Shown here piece after piece: positions 47,962 to 56,259 of a stretch of 64,000 bases of DNA. A model generated the notes under the pieces. It was not told the origin of the DNA. It ran no database searches and was given only the letters and a program-made list of their open reading frames with translations. The stretch covers positions 1-64,000 of the forward strand of contig JBGCGC010000010.1 of NCBI GenBank assembly GCA_045110475.1. Direction: 5' to 3'. Source of the DNA: Granulosicoccus sp045110475 (GTDB taxonomy: Bacteria > Pseudomonadota > Gammaproteobacteria > Granulosicoccales > Granulosicoccaceae). The position numbers were made by a program, and so were the translations under genes. Each line of letters starts with the position of its first letter. Positions within the stretch are counted from its first letter, which is position 1.

Positions 47962-48765
47962 CTAGCTGCTTTGTAATCTACCTGAGAGCGGAAAATATGC
48001 AACCGTTGTTAAAAAAATGTTTTCCGGACCGAAAACATCCGTGTTGTCTACATCTAGCGACGGATTGTCCGTCAAATCTCCTACGACTCCCCAATCTGGC
48101 GAAGAGGCACCTCTACACGTGGCATAGTAACAATCTGATTCCCGGTCTTTGAATTCTCCGCCCGGCCTAACCAGGTGAAGGTCAAAATCATCTCCCAGAT
48201 CGTCCCATGTCAACGTCACCTGAATGTCTGAATCGGTACAATCGGTACGCGACACCTCTGTGATCAAAACATAGGAGCCAGCTTCATTCGACCACACACA
48301 TTTGACAATCTGTCTGCCGCAGAAAAGTGGCGTTGTGAAAGAAAACTGCCCATTCTCGGCGGTGGCAATCGGGCCGGAATTAGTCGAACCAGAATCGCTC
48401 AACACATAGACTTCACCATTACCAACTGCATTGGACACAGTGTCTCTGAATGTCTGAATACTGTCTTCAGTAGAAATTCTGAACTGTGCCACATCAACCT
48501 CAGGACACCCGTCACAGCGGTATTCACCCGGCTCAAAGAATTCCGGTGCGGGATCAACGATGGGCGCGTCATTCCTTACTTGGGAAGACCCCGAATCAAA
48601 GCCACCGCTACAGGCGACTAGAAAGAATACTGGGGATAAACCCAGTCCGATAGCTTGAATCTGACGCCGCCTAGGTAATTTTCCTGTATGAAATGCAACC
48701 GATCCGATCAGGCTACCACCGAAACTCCAGCCCAGCGTTAGAAAAGCTCCCCGTATACCCACCAA
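47962..48765 (-). CDS. Putative exported protein with YfaP/DUF2135-like tail, ends abnormal
   Basis: The frame has a lipobox-like segment well inside (RRRQIQAIGLGLSPVFFLVACSGG) preceded by a hydrophobic stretch (ILVGIRGAFLTLGWSFGGSLIG) that looks like part of a different membrane protein. No ATG with a ribosome site precedes the lipobox, so the start is unresolved; an upstream fusion or frameshift is likely. The soluble part is cysteine-rich (YRCDGCPEVD; FCGRQIVKC) and ends with VTLTWDDLGDDFDLHLVRPGG and DWGVVGDLTDNP, like the YfaP/DUF2135 domain. After GPENIF, at a run of seven T, similarity stops and the frame closes 16 residues later, so the C-terminus is probably truncated. Confidence 0.55.
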   Translation of the reverse strand: MVGIRGAFLTLGWSFGGSLIGSVAFHTGKLPRRRQIQAIGLGLSPVFFLVACSGGFDSGSSQVRNDAPIVDPAPEFFEPGEYRCDGCPEVDVAQFRISTEDSIQTFRDTVSNAVGNGEVYVLSDSGSTNSGPIATAENGQFSFTTPLFCGRQIVKCVWSNEAGSYVLITEVSRTDCTDSDIQVTLTWDDLGDDFDLHLVRPGGEFKDRESDCYYATCRGASSPDWGVVGDLTDNPSLDVDNTDVFGPENIFLTTVAYFPLSGRLQSS

Positions 48766-49129
48766 AATGACGAAAACGAGCAGGAAAAGCGGCCAAAATG
48801 GGATTGCTCGTAGCCCAAATATTTCTGCCGCGCAGGCTCTTGGCTTTCAGGATTCCTGCCAACGAAGCATAAGAACGCAGAGGACGATAGAGACTACTCG
48901 CCGAACGCTCTATAGTATTCATAGGCAACAATCAGATTCACGGATCAAGTGAAACACAGACTCGCCCGCAGGTGTCAGGTGTGCCCACCCAGTCTCGCGA
49001 CACTCAAAAATCTTCAATGTAGGCAACTTGTAATATTTTAGCGTCTGTGACCTGCCTGATAGGCAGTATATTCAATCCGATTGTGGAGAACAGCTCATCT
49101 TTTGATTAACGAGAGAGTCACGGATTGAT

Positions 49130-50737
49130 ATGAGATACCTGGTAGCTATCGTATTGCTGGTGTTTGGCGCCCTCGTACATGCGGCACCTGAGGGCTGTAT
49201 TGGCAACCGCGTTTGGCTTGATGCAAACGAGGACGGCCTACAGCAGACAAGCGAATCCGGGATAGCGGGTGTAAAAATTGTATTGTCCAACGCCTACGGT
49301 GTGCAGCTGGATTCCGCAGTAACGCAGAAAAAAGGGTTTTATTCGCTTTGCGGTCGTGCAGGTACCGCAACCTTACGAGTAAAAATTCCTGACGCATTAC
49401 TGGCAACAACCAGCACGCAAGGTAGTAATGTGCACGTTGACAGCAATGTAAATCAGGATGGGGTCGCCTCGGTGCTCATAGTTGCAAACAAAAAAGCAAC
49501 TCATGCAGACATAGGACTCATCTTCAAGAACCTCCCCACAGCAGACCAGACCAATTCGTCACCACCCGTCGACACACCTGATTCAAATCTTCCTAATTCT
49601 GTTTCACAGCAGAACGATCTTCGATACGGAGTATGGGTAGAGCCGAGAAATGCCATGCCGGCCACAGCTGATGAGGGAGTGACGGCGGCTTTTCCACAGT
49701 TCGACTTTGCTCATGTGCGGGGAAAATCACTGACCACAGTTGGCGGGGATCAAACGGATCCCGAATATGTGGTGAACATCCTCTCGGCTGCAAAGGCCAC
49801 GAACACAGTGCTAGACCTGCAATTGGGGTCAAGCCAGGACTACGGCTGGAACTTTGAAACTGAGCGAGGAAATTTTTCTTTTTTCAAATGGAAGCGAGCT
49901 ATCACGGAATTTTTCATGGACAGCCGTGCTCGTGCTTCCATCGAGTCGGCATTAACGGATGGCACCATACGCTATATCTTTCTGATAGATGAGCCTCACC
50001 ATTCGAGATGGGCAACGCCATGGAATGGTGCTAACGCAAATTCCGGTAATACCAATCATATTACCAACGCAAACCTTGATGCTATGGCAGCCCACGTCAA
50101 ATCCTTATGGGGAAATAGTGTTCGTACGATTGTTCGTGCCTCCCCCGTGCGTTTGATTCAACAACGACGCGGCGGTGTTTTCAGATTTCAACATCTTACG
50201 CATGCTTACCTCTCACCTGGCCCATCAAAATGGTTGCCCGGTAATCCAGAACAAGGCAAAGGCTTTGAGTGGTGGTTGAGACAGAAGAACAATCACACCG
50301 GCGGTCTCACCAATTGTAATGCTTACCCGGCTACGAATCTGAGCATGGCTGTAATGCTGCAATGGGGATTCAAATCACGTGGCAATCCCTACACAGGATC
50401 AAAGGACTGGGAAGACAACTGGTGGGAAGGTAGTGTCCAATATCCTTATCGTGGCAAGACCAGTTATGTCAAGGCAGCACCACTGGAGATGGATTACATA
50501 GCCAAGCACTTCATGATCAAACGGGATCCAAACACCTGCGAGCCCAGCGAGACCGGAAAATTTCTGGTTGATTCCATTGTTTCATTCCGTTGGGATCGTC
50601 TACCGACAGACGGTGGAAAGATGCCCATGTCCAGCTACCCACATTATGTCCGGTTTCATGAGCAATTCTCGGCGGACGTAAGAGCTGGAAATAGTATTCC
50701 TCATATCGGAATCCCGGTAGCACGGGGAGCCAGATGA
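49130..50737 (+). CDS. Secreted protein with SdrD B-like domain and unknown catalytic-like domain
   Basis: 535 residues. Signal peptide MRYLVAIVLLVFGALVHAA, then an SdrD B-like domain (CIGNRVWLDANEDGLQQTSESGIAGVKIVL, calcium-type DxNxDG loop) to about residue 130, then a Ser/Pro/Asp-rich linker, then about 370 residues beginning LRYGVWVEPRNAMPAT. This C-terminal part has Trp-rich and acidic segments (FLIDEPHHSRWATPWNG; GFEWWLRQKNN; KDWEDNWWEGSVQYPY) and looks like a TIM-barrel-type glycoside hydrolase or sugar-binding fold, with DEP as a possible acid pair, but I cannot name the family. It is probably secreted for polysaccharide use. Confidence 0.72.
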   Translation: MRYLVAIVLLVFGALVHAAPEGCIGNRVWLDANEDGLQQTSESGIAGVKIVLSNAYGVQLDSAVTQKKGFYSLCGRAGTATLRVKIPDALLATTSTQGSNVHVDSNVNQDGVASVLIVANKKATHADIGLIFKNLPTADQTNSSPPVDTPDSNLPNSVSQQNDLRYGVWVEPRNAMPATADEGVTAAFPQFDFAHVRGKSLTTVGGDQTDPEYVVNILSAAKATNTVLDLQLGSSQDYGWNFETERGNFSFFKWKRAITEFFMDSRARASIESALTDGTIRYIFLIDEPHHSRWATPWNGANANSGNTNHITNANLDAMAAHVKSLWGNSVRTIVRASPVRLIQQRRGGVFRFQHLTHAYLSPGPSKWLPGNPEQGKGFEWWLRQKNNHTGGLTNCNAYPATNLSMAVMLQWGFKSRGNPYTGSKDWEDNWWEGSVQYPYRGKTSYVKAAPLEMDYIAKHFMIKRDPNTCEPSETGKFLVDSIVSFRWDRLPTDGGKMPMSSYPHYVRFHEQFSADVRAGNSIPHIGIPVARGAR

Positions 50738-50983
50738 CACTGATATTTCCCTGATTAAACTGGAACAGTCCAAAGGGACGAGTGTGTTGACGAATTACCC
50801 CGCGTGGCCCACTAGCCACGGTGAGCCTACTGCTGACCAGCACATATTGCAAAAACTATTCAAGGATTATTACCATTTCAACCTCTTTTAGTTTTCATTG
50901 TTCGTTTGCCCTTCAAAGGCTGATCGCCTTTCCCTGAAGCAGGCAATGAATGATCACACCTGCACAGGACTCAAGAGTTCGCA

Positions 50984-51292
50984 GTGTTCAGCGTTGCCAC
51001 AGACGACGCAACCCCATCAGACGATGACTCACAACCAGAACCGGACGCACAGCCGGATACTCAACCAGAACCCGACGCACAGCCACAAGCTGATACCAAC
51101 ACGAGCGATCAAAACACAGGTAGCGTTGCCGATGACTCAGACCCTGTCGGACAAACGACTGCGCCAACTGCACCACTTTCGGTAGGCAGTGCTGGAACTT
51201 TTCTGATCCTTCTTCTCGGTTCTTTGTTAACTCGATCAAGCAAACGCAGATGCAATAACCTGACCGCCACGAGCTTGCGCGGTTTAGCCTGA
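50984..51292 (+). pseudogene. C-terminal remnant of a cell-surface protein with membrane tail
   Basis: The frame has an acidic repeat (PEPDAQPDTQPEPDAQPQAD) followed by APLSVGSAGTFLILLLGSLL and a basic TRSSKRR. This order (acidic Pro-rich linker, small-residue motif, one membrane helix, basic tail) is that of tail-anchored sorted surface proteins, such as GlyGly-CTERM proteins handled by rhombosortases. There is no signal peptide, a stop lies 36 bases upstream, and no other domain is present, so it looks like the leftover end of a larger gene. A canonical GlyGly motif is not present (VGSAG instead). Confidence 0.45.
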
Positions 51293-51327
51293 TTACAGGC
51301 TGACGTGCAAGGACAGACTGACCTCAA

Positions 51328-51828
51328 TCAAACATTTGAACCTTCATATCGACTGAAGCTTATTCCTGCAGAGCAACCTCCTGAGCCAAAGGTCGCTATT
51401 CTCTGGACGTATTTACCGTCCGGATTGTCTCCAGCCAACTGACCCGAAAAAACTTGTATGTTTTCAGGTGCGCCCGGCATTGATCCCCCAACCATGGTCG
51501 CCGGTCCACTTAAAAATTCAATGCGGAATTGTCCCTTGTCGGAAATGTACGCAACATTTTCCTGATCACCCAGCGTGACTGATCCATTGTCAACTGACAA
51601 ATAGATTTCGAATGGTTCCCAGTCGCAACGCATTCTCCAGTTGCCCGGTAATATTTCCGTACTGGCTCGAGGTTTGTCAACTAGTCCTACCCATACTCCC
51701 CGATAAGCACCGGTAGTATCCCGCTCAGTAGCACCTACCTCGGGTATGGAGGTGCAACTACTCACCAGTGGCAAACTTAAAAGTAAACCAGCAACAAGCT
51801 TGTTTTTCCATACGTCCATTTCTATCAT
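51328..51828 (-). CDS. Small lipoprotein of unknown function
   Basis: About 166 residues from ATG 51828 (or 51819). Lipoprotein signal KNKLVAGLLLSLPLVSSCTS, then a beta-rich domain with GAYRGVWVGLVDKPRAS and WRMRCDWEPFEIYLSV. It ends GSGGCSAGISFSRYEG. The two cysteines in the mature part may form a disulfide. No family is recognised. It is convergent with the surface-protein remnant. Confidence 0.65.
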   Translation of the reverse strand: MIEMDVWKNKLVAGLLLSLPLVSSCTSIPEVGATERDTTGAYRGVWVGLVDKPRASTEILPGNWRMRCDWEPFEIYLSVDNGSVTLGDQENVAYISDKGQFRIEFLSGPATMVGGSMPGAPENIQVFSGQLAGDNPDGKYVQRIATFGSGGCSAGISFSRYEGSNV

Positions 51829-52139
51829 CCTTGAGTTAACTCGTGAAAGTAAACGTAACACAATTTTTTGCTTGATACGTGCCACTAAAACCATACATTA
51901 TTTGATAGGCGTTTTTCTGGAGTCCACGGCGTTATGATTTACGGTATTTCTGACAGACATGCCACTGCCATGAATTCATAACCCAGATGTAGACAAACAA
52001 ATTCTGCACTGCTACGAGGACGGCCAGACAATTAATTCAGATACCCGAATACTCTACTCATGATCCCGTCATCTTTTTCTATTAGAACTCGTCATTTTTC
52101 ATTAGCTACAAAAAAAGGTCTGCAGACTCTTCGAGAGTA

Positions 52140-52772
52140 TCAATGGTTGCCAGTGCGTCGCTTAGCATAGCGTGCACGAAGAGGTTTATCCTGATTGATC
52201 GGATCGTGTGCCTCATCAAGTGAAACGTGATGTTTCAGGCCACAAGCATTCAATACAGAGAACATGCTCAGCAGGTGAAGAAGTCTTTTGTCGTCCGCGT
52301 TGCCTCGACTGGCTTCTGCACACCGTTCACTGGGTGACATCGACCGAACAGTGGAAAGCCTGTTTAACCATGGAACTTCTTCCGACAGCTGGGCTTTTTC
52401 CAAGGCAGAGGCCAAACGGTCAAATACTTCCTTCTCTGGCTTGCCGTGCAATTTTATCAAGGCGTGCTCATCGAGTGGAAAAAGCTGATCAGTCTTCTTG
52501 AAAAACTGAAGCTGAAAGGCGTAAGCATGACCGTACGTGCAGTAAGAACAACCGTTGAGAGTCGAGATTGCGGTAGACATCAGATGCGTGCGAATCGGCC
52601 CCCAGGTTTTTAATATCCGCTCATACTCAGGCATGTTTTTCAAAAACCACATCACTGACTTTACAGGCCCATACTCACGCACAAAATAACGCATCATATT
52701 CGGCTTAAAGCCCCACAGGTGCGTACCAATACTCTCGAGTATTCTCACCGAAATATTCTGAGGTAGGCTCAT
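52140..52772 (-). CDS. AhpD-like / carboxymuconolactone decarboxylase superfamily protein
   Basis: 210 all-helical residues. The core STLNGCSYCTYGHAYAFQL has the CxxC plus His typical of AhpD-like peroxidase-type proteins. Residues outside that core (KNMPEYERILKTWGPIRTHLM; LNACGLKHHVSLDEAHDP) are not those of AhpD itself, so the role is only inferred: thiol-linked reduction of peroxides or a related redox task. About 105 bases separate it from the aldehyde dehydrogenase gene on the same strand, so it may be its second cistron. Confidence 0.78.
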   Translation of the reverse strand: MSLPQNISVRILESIGTHLWGFKPNMMRYFVREYGPVKSVMWFLKNMPEYERILKTWGPIRTHLMSTAISTLNGCSYCTYGHAYAFQLQFFKKTDQLFPLDEHALIKLHGKPEKEVFDRLASALEKAQLSEEVPWLNRLSTVRSMSPSERCAEASRGNADDKRLLHLLSMFSVLNACGLKHHVSLDEAHDPINQDKPLRARYAKRRTGNH

Positions 52773-52877
52773 AAGCTGTACTGAATTATGCCGTGATTAA
52801 TAAGTAGATATGTGTCACCAAGGTACAAAACACTGTACTAAACGCACACCCCATATACTAGCGCGCATCAGCAGGCT

Positions 52878-54317
52878 TTAACCGTGATTTTGCACGATTG
52901 TTTTCAACGTAGAAAATTCGTGTAGCGCAGCGAAGCCTTTTTCGCGTCCATGCCCGGATTTCCCAACACCGCCAAATGGCAACTCAATACCGGCTCCAGC
53001 ACCAAATCCGTTAAGAAATACTTGCCCACAACGAAGCGCTTTTGCCATTCGCATCTGTCTCCCGGCGTCGTTAGTCCACACGCCAGCCACAAGCCCATAC
53101 TCTGTGTCGTTGGCAATTCTAATCGCATCCGTTTCATCATTAAAGACAAGGCAACTCAGCACAGGGCCAAACACCTCTTCACGGGCAAGGTTTGATTGCT
53201 CTTCGACAGGTGCAAATAAAGTTGGAGCGATGTAAAAACCATCCGGCGATGCTCCGCCTGAAATAACTCCTTGCGCTACCACTGGTGCTGCAGCCCTGTC
53301 GATAAAGGATTGGACGCGCAATTGTTGTTTTTTTGAGATGAGAGCTCCCAGATCAAGATCTTCGGTATGGCTACCCGCAGTTAAAGAGGAAAACTTGTTC
53401 GCCAGTTTATCAACCAACTGCGCATAGATCGTCTTCTGAATTAACACCCTTGATCCGGCAGAGCAGGTCTGTCCCCCATTTTGAACTATTGCATTACACA
53501 ATACCGGAATGGCGGCATCAAGGTCTGCATCGTCAAAAACGATTTGTGGGGATTTACCACCTAGCTCCAGCGTACACCCGATGTGCCTTTTGGCCGCCGC
53601 ACACTGAACAATGACGCCAACCTCAGGTGAGCCGGTGAATGAAAGGAAATCAACTCCCGGATGATCAGTTAGTGCAGTTCCGGCGACAGCACCCAGTCCC
53701 GTTATAATATTTATCGATCCGGCAGGAAAACCAACGTCCATGGCAAGCTGTCCCAGACGCAGGGGCGTCATGCAGGCATCTTCAGCGGGTTTAAGTACCA
53801 CAGCATTTCCCATCGCCAGCGCCGGTGCCAACGTTCTTCCAAACATCTGCGCCGGGTAATTCCAGGGAATAATATGTCCGGTAACACCATACGGCTCTCT
53901 GACAACCTGAACCTGGTACCCATCAAGGTAGGGAATTGTCTCCCCATGGACCTTGTCAGCGGCTGCACCGTAGTATTCGAAATAGCGTGCAGTAGCCACC
54001 ATATCTGCTCTAGCCTGCTTTAATGGCTTGCCCGTGTCTTGAGCTTCAAGTGCGGCGAGCGATTCTGCATTCGCTGAAATAGCGGACGCCAGCGTGCTCA
54101 GAAGCCTGCCGCGCTCTGTGGCCGTCAGTGTCGACCAGACACCACCATCGAACGCGTCACGAGCAGCATTGACAGCACTATCCACCTCTCTGGCACCACC
54201 GGATGAGAGCCATGTAAACACCTGCCCGTCAGAAGGGGACCGAACAGCGATTGTTTCACCCGATTGTGCAGGTAACCACTTTCCATTGATAAGACACGTC
54301 TGGCAGTCTGAGCTCAC
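52878..54317 (-). CDS. Aldehyde dehydrogenase family protein
   Basis: 479 residues, full length for the superfamily. The catalytic Cys is in NGGQTCSAGSR, the general base Glu in TLELGGKSPQIVF, the cofactor loop in FTGSPEVGVIVQ and the oxyanion Asn in GHIIPWNYPAQMFG. The C-terminus reads GAGAGIELPFGGVGKSGHGREKG. It is closest in style to betaine/gamma-aminobutyraldehyde or 4-(gamma-glutamylamino)butanal types, but the substrate is not fixed by these motifs. A truncated LysR-type gene is divergent to it, 80 bases away, and may once have regulated it. The nearby PQQ-associated pair would fit oxidation of alcohols to aldehydes followed by this enzyme, but that is inference. Confidence 0.94.
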   Translation of the reverse strand: MSSDCQTCLINGKWLPAQSGETIAVRSPSDGQVFTWLSSGGAREVDSAVNAARDAFDGGVWSTLTATERGRLLSTLASAISANAESLAALEAQDTGKPLKQARADMVATARYFEYYGAAADKVHGETIPYLDGYQVQVVREPYGVTGHIIPWNYPAQMFGRTLAPALAMGNAVVLKPAEDACMTPLRLGQLAMDVGFPAGSINIITGLGAVAGTALTDHPGVDFLSFTGSPEVGVIVQCAAAKRHIGCTLELGGKSPQIVFDDADLDAAIPVLCNAIVQNGGQTCSAGSRVLIQKTIYAQLVDKLANKFSSLTAGSHTEDLDLGALISKKQQLRVQSFIDRAAAPVVAQGVISGGASPDGFYIAPTLFAPVEEQSNLAREEVFGPVLSCLVFNDETDAIRIANDTEYGLVAGVWTNDAGRQMRMAKALRCGQVFLNGFGAGAGIELPFGGVGKSGHGREKGFAALHEFSTLKTIVQNHG

Positions 54318-54398
54318 TTGCTATTCACCTTAACGTTGAGAATTGCCTAATACTACAGGTTGATCTGCACCAAGACAGTCATGGTTTGATGTTTACGC

Positions 54399-54670
54399 GT
54401 GTATCCATCATTGTGCAATATACGGTCAGGTAGAAAGACAGACAAATGGACAGAACTCAGAGCCGCCTATCAAGTCTCAAAGCTCGGGACCGTCAGCGCC
54501 GCTGCCGAGTTCCTTGGTTTTCACAGAGAGACAGTAAATTGTCATATCGACGTGCTTGAGGAGGAATTTGGCGTACGCATCTTTATCAGACATTCTCGCG
54601 GATATACCCTCAAAGAGGCTGGCCATGAATTGCTGCGAGCAGTCGAGAAAACCGAAGACTCGCTGAAGGC
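54399..54670 (+). pseudogene. LysR-type regulator, N-terminal HTH remnant
   Basis: From GTG 54399 the frame carries a clear LysR DNA-binding part: AAYQVSKLGTVSAAAEFLGFH, then IDVLEEEFGVRIFIRHSRGYTLKEAGHELL and VEKTEDSLK. After about 90 residues it stops resembling LysR and runs into the remains of an efflux pump gene in another frame. The whole effector domain (about 200 residues) is missing. It is divergent from the aldehyde dehydrogenase gene. Confidence 0.8.
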
Positions 54671-54914
54671 ATGGAACTCTACAAGGCGGTGTCGCCAGCA
54701 GCACGACAACGGTTCCGACCAATTTTGATGACATCCATTGCTTTCTCACTGGGGGTCCTGCCGTTGGTGCTGAGAGCGGCCATGCTCAGGCGGTAGAACC
54801 GCAATTGGTACAGGCGTCTTAGGAGAAACTATTCTGGCAACGGTACTGGGTGTGATCTTTGTACCGGTATTTTTCGTTATCGTCTCTCGAGGCGTTGAAA
54901 CCCAATCAAAATGA
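54671..54914 (+). pseudogene. RND efflux permease (AcrB/MexB type), C-terminal remnant
   Basis: Pieces of the last two helices of an HAE1-type RND pump appear in three frames. First AVSPAARQRFRPILMTSIAFSLGVLPLV (from about 54686), then SGHAQAV in another frame, then AIGTGVLGETILATVLGVIFVPVFFVIV ending in TGA at 54912-54914. At least two frameshifts separate them. About 1000 residues of pump are gone, and the junction with the LysR fragment is abrupt at about 54670. The pump would have been inner-membrane and driven by protons; here it is dead. Confidence 0.85.
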
Positions 54915-55186
54915 ATACAGTACGACGATTACGTCGCGTAGCGGTTGCGCTAGCCATTGCACCGATTGTCTGGTGCGGCACGGTGTATTCTGCTGACTTT
55001 GAATCCGTGTATGCGATGGCCAAAGAATACGATGCGGACTATTCGGGCGCACGCTATGCCCGGCAACTTCCCACTCAATCGCCGAAACAGGCTGTGGATG
55101 CAATGCGGAATTATCTGGCAGTGTTGTCTGGAACCCCATGCCAGACACACAGAATCACATCAGCCGAAACGGTGACATTAGTATAA
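54911..55186 (+). pseudogene. TolC-family outer membrane channel, N-terminal remnant
   Basis: The ATG at 54911 overlaps the RND stop (ATGA), as in intact pump operons. The frame opens with a signal peptide (AVALAIAPIVWCGTVYSADF) and the first helix of a TolC-like protein (FESVYAMAKEYDADYSGARYA). After about 55 residues similarity ends and the frame closes at 91, against about 450 for the family. It is the third part of a collapsed tripartite efflux locus. Confidence 0.65.
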
Positions 55187-55278
55187 ACTCGTTGTATGAG
55201 ACTACTGCAGTTGCACAAGATTTTAGTAATCGTACCGTTGCATGAGTTGGCACTGACAAGAGCTGGAACCGCGCCACT

Positions 55279-56259
55279 ATGAATTTCATTCGTAACGTGC
55301 TCTGCACCCTTGCCCTGATACTGGCGGTTTCCGGAACATCTATTCATCAGCCCGCATTCGCGTTTGAAGCCTTTATCACCAATGAACGATCAGGTGACCT
55401 TGTCTCGATTGACAAGGAAGGTAAAGTTATTCACGTACAACCCATCTGTCAACGGCCCAGAGGCATGGTGCGAGGATTAACATCCGATCAACTCCTTATT
55501 GCCTGTTCGGACGACAATAAAATTATTGAGCTGGACGTGCAGTCCAGAGCTGTTAAACGTACGTTCGACAATATCCATGGTGCGATGACCCTCGCCATTC
55601 ACCGTCTTTCAAAACGCCTGTTTGTAACCAACGAAGGTCAGGCTCAGGCATCGGTTATTGATCTGACATCCGGCGGTACTTTGGCGGTGCTACCGACAGG
55701 GCTGGAGCCCGACGGAATAGCCGTGTCTGACGATGGCAAGAGGATTTTTATCGCATCCGAAAACGCCGGGCTTGTGCATGTTTTTGACGGATTATCGTAC
55801 AGGCAAACAGACGTGGTCGTGACTCACCTAAGACCTCGGCGTGTGGCCTTGCTCGGTAAACAATTGTGGGTCTCATCTGAAATGGGTAGCCGGGTAGAGA
55901 TTTTTTCCACAGAAAGCCTCGAAAAAACTAATGACATCGTCTTTGCTCCAAAGGGGTTTCGAAGTGAGCAAATGACCCCTGTCGATATCGTTTTTGACCA
56001 CACTGGAACGCTTGCTTTCGTTGCATTAGGATCAGCAAACAACGTCGCGTTTGTAGACGTCACCACATTGGAAATTGTGAAATATATTCTTGTTGGCAGG
56101 CGTGCCTGGGGACTGGGCGTGTCGCCAGACAACCAGTCTCTCATTGTGCTTAACGGCTTATCTGATGACTTTACTATAATTGATATAGAAACAAGGCGGC
56201 CAAGAGTCACGCGACAGGCGGGCCTTGTTCCTCACGCAATCGTGGTGCTAGAACGATGA
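55279..56259 (+). CDS. PQQ-dependent catabolism-associated beta-propeller protein (TIGR03866-like)
   Basis: 326 residues, exported (VLCTLALILAVSGTSIHQPAFAF). The mature part is a YncE-like beta-propeller with repeated blades: AFITNERSGDLVSIDKEGKV, CQRPRGMV, LLIACSDDNKIIELDV, LFVTNEGQAQASVIDL, LEPDGIAVSDDGKRIFIASE and VGRRAWGLGVSPDNQSLIVLNG. In other proteobacteria this family sits with PQQ-dependent alcohol dehydrogenases, a cytochrome c and an ABC transporter. It acts in the periplasm; its exact job is unknown. Its stop overlaps the start of the binding protein gene (ATGA at 56256). Confidence 0.85.
   Translation: MNFIRNVLCTLALILAVSGTSIHQPAFAFEAFITNERSGDLVSIDKEGKVIHVQPICQRPRGMVRGLTSDQLLIACSDDNKIIELDVQSRAVKRTFDNIHGAMTLAIHRLSKRLFVTNEGQAQASVIDLTSGGTLAVLPTGLEPDGIAVSDDGKRIFIASENAGLVHVFDGLSYRQTDVVVTHLRPRRVALLGKQLWVSSEMGSRVEIFSTESLEKTNDIVFAPKGFRSEQMTPVDIVFDHTGTLAFVALGSANNVAFVDVTTLEIVKYILVGRRAWGLGVSPDNQSLIVLNGLSDDFTIIDIETRRPRVTRQAGLVPHAIVVLER

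Noticed and set aside
51328..51828. Toxin-antitoxin partner of the adjacent remnant
   Set aside because: It is a lipoprotein with signal peptide, convergent to the remnant, and has no toxin-like features.
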